Assembly: GCA_024180945.1 (NCBI GenBank)
Contig: JAKSGN010000007.1
Coordinates: 3,286,001-3,350,000, forward strand
DNA: 64,000 bases
Direction of reading: 5' to 3'
Origin: Macrophomina tecta
Lineage: Eukaryota > Ascomycota > Dothideomycetes > Botryosphaeriales > Botryosphaeriaceae
The notes beneath the pieces were generated by a model. The model was not told the origin of the DNA. It saw only the letters and a program-made list of their open reading frames with translations, and did not search any database. This document shows positions 1 to 10,012 of this stretch, one piece after another. The translations under genes and the position numbers were made by a program. Within the stretch, counting starts at the first letter, position 1. The number at the start of each line of letters is the position of its first letter.

Positions 1-297
1 AAGCGCCAATCTCCATTGCTTATTGAGCTTTCCTAGGTCCTCGCACCCCGTATACCTCTCATCGCCCTCTTCCGTGTTTCCCAAAGCGTACCAGTCCAGC
101 GAAAATGCTGCCCTGTCTTCGTCGTCCGAGGCGTCGTTCTGCGCTTCCAGCTTCCGGAAGTCCTGCTCCAGGCCAACTATCTCCGCCTGCAGGTACAGGA
201 TGTTCTGCAGGGTGAGCTCACTGAGCTGGCGCACCATCGCGGCCTCCGGATTCCACGCCATCAGCGCAGCGATCTTCGCGTAGCCCTTCTTCGCCAT
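1..297 (-). CDS. DUF6594-family protein, N-terminal part (runs off left edge)
   Basis: Reading leftward from the ATG at 297-295 there is an open frame of 99 codons to the window edge, so the C-terminus is missing. The protein begins MAKKGYAKIAALMAWNPEAA and continues with a leucine-rich stretch (QNILYLQAEIVGLEQDFRKL) and then an acidic segment. This GY-x-KIA opening followed by an LYLQAEI-x-LE helix is the signature I associate with the N-terminus of fungal DUF6594 proteins, which usually end in two or three C-terminal membrane helices; those would lie outside this window. Function of the family is unknown. The family call rests on about 70 residues by eye, so an unrelated coiled-coil protein cannot be excluded. 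Confidence 0.75.
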   Translation of the reverse strand, partial: MAKKGYAKIAALMAWNPEAAMVRQLSELTLQNILYLQAEIVGLEQDFRKLEAQNDASDDEDRAAFSLDWYALGNTEEGDERYTGCEDLGKLNKQWRLAL

Positions 298-1715
298 AAC
301 GTCTGTACTCGTGCAGGCCAGCGCGCGCGGGTCGAGACAGGGAGATACAGAGAAGCTGAATGGAAAATGGTAGAGATACGACAGTCGCGAAGGTATCCCG
401 GGTGAGGAGCACAAGCAATGTACGGAGCACGCGCGTGTACACGCCGCATGCAAGCGCCCGCCCCCACTTTGCATCCACGCCGATCAGACACGCTTTGCGG
501 CCCGCGCCTCCATCCAGCGGGAAGGATTGGCGCTTGCGGGCGGCTGTATTCCGTACATCATCCACTGGCGGGCGTTTGTCCTGCACTGCCATGGAGAATG
601 ACCGGGGTTCTCATCCTTCACCTGTACGTCTGTACTCCGCCACGTCTGGTGGGTTTGCTGTGAGCGGTGTAGCAGGCTGCCTTGTGACATTTACTGCCAA
701 GCAGTTGGTGGCTATCTGTTCTACGGCAGCTCCGAGGCCGGCAGTGAGTTTGAACTTGGGTTGTGCCCGATTGTTCCGACAGATTATGCGATCTCGTTGT
801 CCTCCTGCTTGACACCACAAGTAAGCAGCAAGAAAGATGACCCACTTTCGATTTCACCTGCTTATATGCTGTTCTAGTGCCGCAAACTTTCCTCTGTGTC
901 CCCGTATCCTGGCTCTGCAAGTATCGTAGCCGCTTTCGTGATGCAGGGCCTCGCACAGAAAAGGAAGCGGAATCTAAGGAAACGACGCACTTTCACGTTA
1001 CATCATCTACTCGGAGACCTCGACCGCACGCACAAAAGGAAGAGCCAGTGGCGTCCTTTTGAGGGGAGGGTATCTACTACTGTTCTGAAGTCTGGCTTGC
1101 TGCTGGAAGCGTCGGAAGAATACGTCGCATCATATACAGAGGCTAAAACCAGATACGTATCATAAGCCTCATAGACGCGGGTTCTTCTGTAAGATCAAAG
1201 AATCGAAGGGTAAGAGTACTTGCGCTCACTGCGAGTGCAGTATCCGCCGACCCATAGTGGACTTATAGTAGAGAAACAGCAATATCAACAGTTTCTGGTT
1301 AGCCAGGAGGCCAAGGCTGCCAAGCGGGAGAACTGGAGGAAAGAGCAAGAAGCTTTGAAGAAAGGTGAGAAGGAAGGTACCTGCAGCTCCAGTCCGACGG
1401 GATGTCATGAAGTAAAAGGAAGGAAGGGAACTTAGCAGAAAGCCCACAGGAGCACGGAGAGTAGTAGGAGGTATATTACTCTTGAGGCTTGTAGCTATAG
1501 GCTCGATCTTCTCTGGCAGCAGGGAGGTTCAACTATGCTCGGACATGACAATTTTTCAACAGTCGGTTATTCGCGTGTATTCAGACTTACCGCATCTGGG
1601 GAGAATATTTCTTCTCTACGTGCGGCGTAGTACCACCCTGTCTAACTGCGTTCTCTGCTTTAATTTTCTCTTTCTCCTTTGTCTCCTTCGAATCTACGCT
1701 CGTCCCATGACCTAG
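298..1715. other. intergenic, no gene recognised
   Basis: About 1.4 kb between the DUF6594 start and the 3' end of the TrpRS gene. Short open frames are present (for example a lysine/glutamate-rich one at 1220-1435) but none has a recognisable protein pattern. No tRNA or obvious repeat seen. Confidence 0.5.
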
Positions 1716-3205
1716 TCACTTCTTCTCGGCCTCCTTCTTCTCCGGCTTCTTCGGATTAGGGTTGCCCTTCCACTCCAATTTACGGGGCTTCATGAAGCTC
1801 TGCAGAACCTCATCCGTGACCTGAGCCCTGCGTTCCTGGAACGTTTTAACGTATGTCTGCAAATGCTTGATGCACTCCTTCTTCATCTCGCCCGTCAGAA
1901 GCTCGCCTTTTTTATAGCCGTCGTACAGCGTCTTCAACTTCTCATCATCATCCTCAAAGTACGTAATATACTGATACGCGACGTCAATGTCCGGGTTACC
2001 GCCAAGCTCACGGTGCAGTTCAAGGGTTTCCTGGCCCCCGGAGAAAGCGTGGCTGTTGACCTTCTTCTGAATCTGCTTGGGAGTATCCGACATGAAGATG
2101 GCGCTGTTAGGGTTACTAGCGCTCATCTTGCCGCCTGCGCCCTGAAGAGCGGTCAAGAACTTGGAGTGGATAAGAGCGGGCTTGGGAACGGGATTCTTCA
2201 TGCGATGCGAATTCTCGCGGACAAGGCGGAAGTAAGGGTCCTGGTCAATACCGCAAGGAATCAGACAGGGTATCTGAGCGGTCTTCTTGCTGCGGAGGTC
2301 ATTGTTCGGGTCGTCGCCCCAGATCTCAGGGTACGAGGTCGCGAAAGCGGCAACGCACTGGAACATGGGGAAGAAAATGCGGCCAGTGTTGGTGCTGTAA
2401 TAAGGAGTGGTCAGGAAGATATCCAGCAAACATTTTACGTAGTCTGAGCGGCCCACCTGCTGTCAAAACCGAAAGCGCCGCGGACCTGGTTGAAGGTAAC
2501 CAGCTTGGAAAATTCCCAGGCGTTATGCATCATGTGGCCACCAGCATATCCGATGTATTTCAGATCACTGTAGATGAAGGTCTTCTTCTGGTCGAAACCG
2601 AGAGCAATGATGTCCTTAGCGTTTTCGCGCGCACACTTCATCGTCTCCTCAAAGGTAAGGTTGTCCTTGAATAGAGCCTTCTCGTCATCCGTCAACATGA
2701 TTACGAGGGGGACGTCGAAAACATCTTGCAACCACTTGGTGAACTCGAAAGGGATGGTGTGACCGATGTGCATGCTATCCGAGGACGGACCGCGGCCAGT
2801 GTAGAGGAAGAAGGGGCGTCCCTGCTCGTAGTAGTTGAGGATGAGGTCGAAGTCGCGGTGGGAGAAGAAGAGACCGCGCCTAAGCCAGCGATGGGGCTTC
2901 TTGCCGGTGACGCGCTCGAAGCGCTCGAGGAGAGGCTCGTCGATCAACTTGGTGTTCCACTTGCTGGGCTCATATCAGTGACTTGAGGCCAGATAAGAGA
3001 GTGCTAATGGCGCGCAGTACCGGGAGATGGCCTCGTAGTCAAAGGCGAGGGTGTTGCCCTCATCGTCAACGGCAGCGGAGACATCCCAAGGGTTGATCTC
3101 CTGCTCAGCGGCCTTCTTGACTGGCTGGGTAGCGGTCTCAGCCAGCGACAGAGCTGCGACAGACGGCGGCTCGCCCAGCTCGGCGGTGGGCTGCTTCTCG
3201 GCCAT
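1716..3205 (-). CDS. WRS1: cytosolic tryptophanyl-tRNA synthetase
   Basis: Charges tRNA-Trp with tryptophan in the cytosol; class Ic synthetase of the eukaryotic type. Three exons on the minus strand: 3205-3021, 2963-2457 and 2394-1716, with introns of 57 bp (2964-3020) and 62 bp (2395-2456). The phases join exactly to give 456 residues. Visible signatures are the HIGH-like MHIGH at about residue 126 after [10 protein letters not shown], and KMSAS at about 320, with [14 protein letters not shown] between them. The C-terminus is lysine-rich ([12 protein letters not shown]). I chose the ATG at 3205 because MAEKQP begins a short family-like N-terminus; the frame is open further upstream to an ATG at 3535 (see findings). 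It is divergent from the Ups1-like gene, with 456 bp between start codons. Confidence 0.97.
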
Positions 3206-3661
3206 GGTCGTCAATGCGGTAGAGCGGGGGTCGGGGACGTCTGGACAGCTGTGCGCAAGAAAAAGTGCCAGGAACGGGGCGGTGGTGGAGGCTGGCGACT
3301 TCGACTGGACTCGCACTGTTTTGGGCACGGAAGAGTCACAGCGGGGTTGCTCAGCAGTGTTTTCGGGAGCTGCAGCCCACTTAGCGCGCACTAGCCACCG
3401 TGGCTGGTGGCACGCGCGGCGCTGGCTCCCGCCTTCCCCGCTCCTCTCGTCTCGTTTCGGCGCGTCCGTGGCAAATCGGCGCTTCGGCGATTCTGACAAG
3501 TGTCTGGCGACCATCACCAGAGCGTGCCGGCCCATTGGAATCCAAGCTGTGCCAGCCCGTCACCTCGCCCCCGCTGCTCCATCCATCGCCCTCCCTTCTG
3601 CCACGCCCATCTCCAGCTCAATCCCCTTCTCCCCTCCGCCGAGAATGCGAAGACGTTCACG
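3206..3661. promoter_or_regulatory. divergent promoter region, WRS1 / UPS1-like
   Basis: 456 bp between the two start codons must hold both 5'UTRs and both promoters. It is GC-rich with pyrimidine-rich runs just before the UPS1-like ATG (3570-3640). No TATA box is evident. The minus-strand frame stays open through most of it. Confidence 0.6.
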
Positions 3662-4483
3662 ATGGTGAAGTTCTACGACAGCTCCTTCAGCTATGACTAC
3701 TCTTTTCCCGCCGTCACCCTCGCCTACTTCCTCCGCTACCCAAACCCTTACTCGACCCATGTGCTCTCCACCGATGTCATCGAGCGCCGCTTCGACCCGG
3801 ATACTCAGGAGCTGCACACTGTGCGCCTGCACCTGAAGCGTTCCAAGCTGCCTGGCGCCGTGCTGAAGATCCTGCCGCGCTCACTGCTCGGTGCCTCCAC
3901 CGCTGGTGACACGCAAAGCTACATCCTCGAGCACAGCGTCGTCAATATCCGTGAGGGATGGATGGACACCGTCAGCCAGAACCTTGAGTGGACTGGTGTG
4001 CTCAGTGTAGTCGAGCGCCAGGTCTTCCGCCGTCCTGCCGGCATCTTCCGCAGCAGCAACTGCGAGAAGAGCGCCGCCGCACACGGCCTCCTCGACGCCA
4101 GCCCCAACGAGACCACCGACGTCAAGACGTCCGTCACACTGCACTCGAAGATTGGCGAGAACATTCGGAAGAGGCGTGCAGCCAAGGCTGCTGCTGATGC
4201 AAAGGCTGCCGAGCTCGAGGAAGAGCAGCCCGCCAAGCCCGGCTTCTTCAAGTCTTGGTCCACGGCCTCAATCCAGCGCTCTATCGAGCTCATCGGCCTT
4301 AAGCGCGCCGAAAAGAGTCAGCCGAACGCCAAGGAGGGGATGAAGATTGTCCTGCAGCGCATGCGCCAGGGCGGTCTCGTTGCCGTGCTGGAGGGCATGC
4401 GCCAGGACCGCGAGCAGATTCTCATGGGCCACGCCCCGTCTGGGGCTTCGCGCAATGGCAACGACGTGAAAGATCGTTCATGA
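3662..4483 (+). CDS. PRELI/MSF1-domain mitochondrial lipid-transfer protein, Ups1-like
   Basis: Single exon, 273 residues, starting at the ATG in acgATGgtg. PRELI-family proteins shuttle phosphatidic acid or phosphatidylserine across the mitochondrial intermembrane space together with the small TRIAP1/Mdm35 partner. The protein opens MVKFYDSSFSYDYSF and contains RYPNPYSTHVLSTDVIERR, the hallmark of the fold, then KLPGAVLKILP and NLEWTGVLSVVE. RYPNPYS and NLEWTG resemble Ups1 more than Ups2, suggesting the phosphatidic-acid carrier for cardiolipin synthesis; that assignment is inference. The domain fills about residues 1-185. The remaining 90 residues form an Ala/Lys/Glu-rich helix and a basic tail, longer than the short yeast Ups1. 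It needs no cleavable presequence, as is normal for the family. Confidence 0.92.
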   Translation: MVKFYDSSFSYDYSFPAVTLAYFLRYPNPYSTHVLSTDVIERRFDPDTQELHTVRLHLKRSKLPGAVLKILPRSLLGASTAGDTQSYILEHSVVNIREGWMDTVSQNLEWTGVLSVVERQVFRRPAGIFRSSNCEKSAAAHGLLDASPNETTDVKTSVTLHSKIGENIRKRRAAKAAADAKAAELEEEQPAKPGFFKSWSTASIQRSIELIGLKRAEKSQPNAKEGMKIVLQRMRQGGLVAVLEGMRQDREQILMGHAPSGASRNGNDVKDRS

Positions 4484-6044
4484 TATACTAAAAGGAAGAA
4501 CAAAAATATGATCAACTGTTAGGAGTGGAGTTTCAGCGTTGGCGCTCAGGCAAATGGGGGTTTTCCTATTATTCTTCTTGACTAAGCTCAGTCAGTGTAT
4601 TTCTTACTGGTCAATTGCCCCGGCGTGTGCACCTTGGCCAGCTTTGGGCACCTCGGCGTAGGTCGCTCTTGAATGGAAATAAAAAGCATCTCCTGTCCAC
4701 AGCCTGGCTGTCCCTTCTTGTCTGCGTTGGTGTGTTTCGAAAGCAAACTGTATTGGGTCACGTGTTTCTTTGCGTCACCACTGTCGCGTGCGCATGTTTC
4801 TGGAATGGTCGTTGGACGGTCGCAGCATACTTTTCAAGGTGGTGTGATTGGCTTTGCGCTTGACCTCCTGTTTCATCCTCATTCGTCCTGTTCGAGTTCC
4901 CCAACATGCCCGCCCAGCTCGGTTCCCCGCCAGCGTTCCGTTCCGGTATGAATTCCGACTATCATTGTGGCCTCAACAACCGCAGGGCCAATCTCTCAGC
5001 GCGCATTTTGGGCTCTTGACTTTTTGCTTGTTTTTTTCGCCATCAATACCTTCTCCATATCTCCTATCACTTGGCCTTTATTCAGTGTCTTGCACTTCCC
5101 TGCCGTTCTTTGCAGTATGTCGTTTCTCTTCAAAGAATTCGCTGGTGCCGTTCCCAACATTTTCCGGAGAGACCGCCATTCACGGATGTTCTGGATAGCA
5201 TACAGTGCAGGCACGTCGGCAATCAGCATTTCGGCACTCTTTCATGGTCTCAATTCGGACGTATCAAGCCCATCGAAGCTCCACCTGCCGTCGTCGAACA
5301 CTTTCCCTCGGACCTATGTTCATCAATCGGCCGATAGAAACGATCACTCCGTGGTACATCCGAGCTTCATATTTCACCTTTGAGACTGGAGTTATGAGCT
5401 GAGCACCTGGCTATTCACTGGCAATGTCCTTCATCCGCCTGTGGATTGAGCGTATCTCCAAGCCCTAGGTTTGGCGACACACAAGTGCACATGCGCGTGG
5501 GGAGTTGAAGCCTTTGGCCGAATATCAGAGTTTGGGAACCTTGCTACATTCCCATTCGGATGAATGCTTCAACTTCACCTTGTCGGTAATGGTGTGGTGC
5601 CACTGCCTTCGATACCTGCTTCCTGCTTCCGCCTACTGCTGCAACAAGAGCGTCACCATGGACAAAACCGCGATATTTAGTGAGTAACGACACAATGACT
5701 TTCCCCAAGAAGCACCGAATGATTACTCTATGCCGATACGGCAATTCATGGTTTGTCTGAGCAACATCTGCGGAGAAACCTTATTCACTTTCTGAAGGCG
5801 CCTTCCACCAAAACGTTCTTGATCTGTCTCCGGAAATGCTGAATGGGCTGACCGGGAGACTCGCAGCATTATTCGATCGGACTGGCGCATATATCCCGAT
5901 ACAGCTTCTTTAAATAGCCCCTAACAACGTCAAGGACAATCGGATGGAAGCATTGCGAAGGGTTGTGCCGGTTTAAATGATCCATCGAAAAGCATTCCTT
6001 CATCATGAAGCAGGCATTTGTGTCTCCTACCGGCATCTGCTTCA

Positions 6045-6067
6045 TTTTTTTTTTTTTTTTTTTTTTT
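6045..6067. repeat. poly-T tract, 23 nt
   Basis: Uninterrupted run of 23 T on the plus strand in the gap between the UPS1-like and Ecm33-like genes. I looked for a flanking coding remnant or target-site duplication that would mark a retroposon tail and saw none. Confidence 0.9.
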
Positions 6068-7184
6068 GGTACTGTTATGGAAATACTCCGTACAGCAGGG
6101 GAGAGAACGTCAGCCGGCACATCTGCTGATCATGTTCTGCTGCCATTCGCCGCAAATTGGCATATCGCATGCAGCAGAGATTAGATATGAGCTTGAATTT
6201 AGCCACGCATAATAAATCTTCAGCTCCATTCATTTCACTAGTACACCGTCCACTCTAATTCTCCTGTCCGACGCCCAATTCGACACTGAACTACGTCTGA
6301 GTCTACTCATTCCCGGCTCTTTCAAGTTCACTAATGACCGAAAATCTTGTGCTAGGTTTTCATAACAGCCCGGGTTTAGAGCTGAGATGTGTGAACTTGG
6401 TGTCTTGCACTATGCCTCTACTCCCGTAATTCCATCCGCCTCTTGAATGTATTGGGCAAAAAGAAAATATCACCTCTCCCACACCATATCCAACATTACG
6501 ATTCGGAATCACCCCAGCAAGATGGAGAGCATTTTGCAGATTCCTGCTCGTCATTGTCTCACTGTCACCATGTGGACGTCAATTGAAGCCTTTAAGGATG
6601 CCCAATAAAGCTCGTAAACAGCCACTGGAAGCCGCATACTTGCGCAGATTTCGTAGCCTGCTGCGATATTACGGCAGGATCTCAGACGAACAGATCATCA
6701 GACATAATCTGCAAGACAGTCCGTCTTGCTTCAGATGATTATTGGTTCCCCTCCAACTTCACAGAGCCAACGGTTGGCTCCAAGAGAGATGATGCCTGGC
6801 GCATCTACCCCTTGGCCCTGCGCGCGGCTGCTGCCTCGGGCAGGAAAAGCCGGAAACCGCTTCGCGCTCCTCCAATCACTCTCCCCGGCAAGTCGAAGAA
6901 AGAACAACTCACCCCCTGACACACAGCTTCACGACGGCCTCCCTTCCACCAACCTCCCTGCCAGAGTCCTCGGCCCCTTCCTTCTGGCACCTTGGCGCGC
7001 CCCCACCATTTCAAGTGGGACGATTAGGCGCGGCTGCTGGCAGGTTGGAAGTGAAGTGGGTAGGGTGCGCGAAGCGGTGCTGTCGGGAGTGGCGGCTGGA
7101 GCCGCGGCGATGAGTGTGTTTTGGCATGATGGCGAGACGTGGGAGAGACTGTGGAGGGAGGCCGGGGAGCGGACGGGGATGCGG

Positions 7185-7188
<4 letters not shown>

Positions 7189-7225
<37 letters not shown>
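7189..7225. repeat. (TG)18 microsatellite
   Basis: Perfect dinucleotide array directly after a T run and before GGGG. It creates artefactual open frames of poly Cys-Val or Thr-His on the two strands. Likely length-variable among strains. Confidence 0.95.
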
Positions 7226-7226
<1 letters not shown>

Positions 7227-7588
7227 GGGGGGTGTTGAGGGAGTGGAGGGTCGGGCGGCGGCAGCTGGGGGTTGGTGGATTTGGGGAACGCTGGAGGTTC
7301 CCGGCTGTCTGTCGCAGTTTTTTGCGGTAAGGAAGGTGTGGTGTGGAGAGAGGTTGGTTGGACACGCTTAGCGGGGAATAATGGACCGGTGAGATCTTGT
7401 GTGCTTGGGGGTTCAACTTCCGCGGAAAAGGGCGCTCTACACTTCAACAGTCGTGGATAATAGCTTCTACTGAGTCTAATTTATGATATACATTATACAT
7501 GCGAGGTAACCTTGACGATCAGTTCGCTATCACGGCCTACTGTATACCTCTGTACGCTACTTGATCAGTCCACTTCTTGGCTCAACCT

Positions 7589-7958
7589 TCAAGCCCTGCT
7601 ACTGTAATCCCTCTCCAATGCCGTCTTCTCCTCACTTCTCCCAAACTCGTCGGAATATCTCGGAGGCGGAAGCATTGCCGTGACTGGCGGTGGAAGAATG
7701 GCATCATCATCGTATGCGGCAGTCGGGCTTCCAGACGACGAAGTGGGCCGCAGTCTCGAAGTATTAGCTGCGGGAGCCTTGTTGACGACCGGTATAGCAA
7801 GCCTCTTTACAGCATCCCACCGCTTCTTCCGCCTTCTCTCGAAGAAGAACAGCGAGATAAGTAGTATGGCCAGGAATAAAAAGATGATGAACAGCTCCCA
7901 CCATTTCAAGCGGTCAACACCGCGAGAAGAACCGTGTCCGGAGGGGGGCGTAGGCGTT

Positions 7959-7989
<31 letters not shown>

Positions 7990-9146
7990 AATAAAGAACG
8001 GGGGGCACGCCGTTCTCGGCACTGTACGTACTCGTTGCTGATTTGCAGTAGTACCCACCTTCGTAGTCGATAGTGGAGCCGTAGTAATAGCGGCATTGGA
8101 AGGGCTGGTCCGTCTCGTAGTGGACTTTGCCGATAGTGTGTTCGACGATGCTGGCAAGTCTGTCGGAAGGCATGCGTCAGTTCACCGCGCGAGAACACAA
8201 CAAGTCAAACGCTTGGGTTGCCGTTGACATACCTCGTGAAGTTTCCAATGTAGGTCAAATCGCCGTCAACGCTCTTGAGGCCTTCAAACGGCATCCCCGA
8301 GAGCTCTGGATTCCCTTTCACCGTGAGATCGCCTCTGACGCGGGTGAGAGCACCTGCTGCCACCTGCCCAATCTTGGGGTTGTTACTGACCGTCAGGTCT
8401 CCCCGCACCTCTTCAAGCTTCGGGAAATCGACGGAAACGAAGGCTGTGGCAGGGTCCGACTTGTTGCCAACCCTGGTAATGAGGAGGCGCTCAGTCCATG
8501 CCAGTTCCGGGAAGAGTATGGCCCCGGGGTATGCGTTGCCGTAGATCTCGAGGGCTTCGGAGATGGTCTTAAGGTTTGGCAGCTTCACGTTGCTCATTGC
8601 CTGGTTGTTGGCAATGAATACGTATTCTGCCACCTCGGGATCAAACAGAGCGCTGAGGTCTTCAACGGTAGTGTGGGAGATTTGAAGTCGGTCGACGTTT
8701 TTGACCTTGGTCTCACCGAGTACCTCGAAGGGACCCATGAATTCCCAGTTCACTTCTCCAATTTTCTCGATGTTCGGATAGTTTATGGTAGCGATCTGAC
8801 TGTTACTGATTCGAAGCTGGTCAACTCTTCGGAGGTCTCCGAGATCCAGCGATGAGATCGCCGGGGCGTCTTCGGCGGCGAGGGTGCCTTGAATCTCCTC
8901 AATGCCCGGCAGCGCGAAGATTCCAACAGCGTCGGTGGCTACAGCGATGTTGCCAGTAAACGTCGTGCACGGCAAAGGCGTATATCCTGCCAAGGAAGGA
9001 TTGAGCGTTGTGGTGCCGGAGATGCTGCACAGATCTTTCGGGCGGTCAGCTATCTGGTGGTATCTGTATCCCATACGATAATAAAACTGACCGGCAAGGG
9101 CCGCTGCTGCCAAGAGCGCAGTGAGCGCTAGAGCGTGCTGGATCAT
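7589..9146 (-). CDS. Ecm33/Sps2-like surface protein with a C-terminal membrane helix
   Basis: Two exons, 9146-8233 and 8159-7589, with a 73-bp intron (8160-8232); phases join to give 494 residues. A signal peptide (about residues 1-19, ALALTALLAAAALAG) is followed by repeated short beta-strand/leucine units such as LEEVRGDLTVSNNPKIG and KSVDGDLTYIGNFT, the receptor-L-domain-like pattern of fungal Ecm33/Sps2 proteins. After a Cys-containing segment come a Thr-Pro repeat stalk (about 362-378), one hydrophobic helix (about 391-413, IIFLFLAILLISLFFF), a basic stop-transfer stretch (ERRRKKRW) and a cytoplasmic tail of about 75 residues with Pro and Tyr motifs. Classical Ecm33 is GPI-anchored; this one has a true transmembrane anchor and tail, suggesting a cell-wall sensor or adhesin. 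That role is inference. Confidence 0.85.
7959..7988. repeat. hexanucleotide repeat encoding a Thr-Pro stalk
   Basis: Five tandem copies of GGGGTC on the plus strand, read as alternating Thr and Pro codons in the minus-strand Ecm33-like gene. The unit is a multiple of three, so copy-number change would alter stalk length without breaking the frame. Confidence 0.95.
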
Positions 9147-10012
9147 ATCGGCGTGAATATAGATCTGGTAGGGCTTAGTTCAGATTATTAAAGGCACGAA
9201 GCCAGTTAACCGTAGTCCATGAGGATTGAGTTAGAGGAAACCGTGATTTGGTTAGTGCGTATGTTCTCTGGGCACCATCGTGCTTTTATGTCGGAATGCG
9301 TGGCGGGGACTCAGCACGACGATGCAGGCATCCGAATCCTCTACCGTATTCGCCTCTTGGGTGAGAGCAGAGCATGTGCCGCCAACCCGACAACCGGTAA
9401 GGCAGAATTACGGCGAGCCCGCTTCTTGGGCGATACTCAGCCTGCCTCTTTTGGGCCGAAGTGTCTTGCGCACTGCAGCCATCAGGCTTGGCAACCGTGA
9501 CCGTGACCGACCAGTAAGCGATGCGGATGGCGAGCCATGAACCAACCCTTGTATATGCAGGTCCGGAGCGGTGGTGTTTTCTGCAAAGGCTTCGCCTGAG
9601 CTTGATAGTATGCTCGAATGCGATGCCACAGTGCGTCAGAAGAGCCGCTTTACCCGACTTGGCAATGTATCGTGGCTGAACAGGACATCGTCATGTGTTG
9701 TTGTGCCTGCGCCAAGAATCAGGCAGCAGTGGCGAGCCTGTTTCGAAGCGGAGCGAGTCCAATCGCGAGGGGCGCTTCCCTTCAAACGGTCACACCACGG
9801 GCCCATGAAGGCTTCGGAGGCGCACATAGGATCCGAACAGACCAGATCTAAGCCCGTTGAGCATGTGCGCTCTGTATATTTCCGGGTGGAGCGATATTCG
9901 CCCATGTCAACTAAAGAATGATCTCATTTTGCATGATGGATGCTACCGGCCTCGGCCCAATGTCCTATCTGGAAAATCTGCCATCCTTCTTCAGCACCTT
10001 GGGCTCCCTCAT
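9147..10012. other. intergenic between Ecm33-like start and MFS 3' end
   Basis: Holds the promoter of the minus-strand Ecm33-like gene and the 3' flank of the MFS gene. An ATG-initiated 93-codon frame at 9219-9500 (+) shows no family pattern and is probably chance. Confidence 0.5.

Larger units (their letters stand above)
4484..7588. other. 3.1-kb gene-poor interval
   Basis: No convincing coding region. The left and middle parts are of mixed composition, with a 23-T run (6045-6067); the right part (6750-7450) is GC-rich and carries an 18-copy TG dinucleotide repeat. All open frames here are short, begin without good ATG context or are created by the repeat. Confidence 0.5.

Noticed and set aside
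6929..7447. Open frames across the TG repeat, coding Thr-His or Cys-Val runs
   Set aside because: Microsatellite translation artefacts present on both strands.
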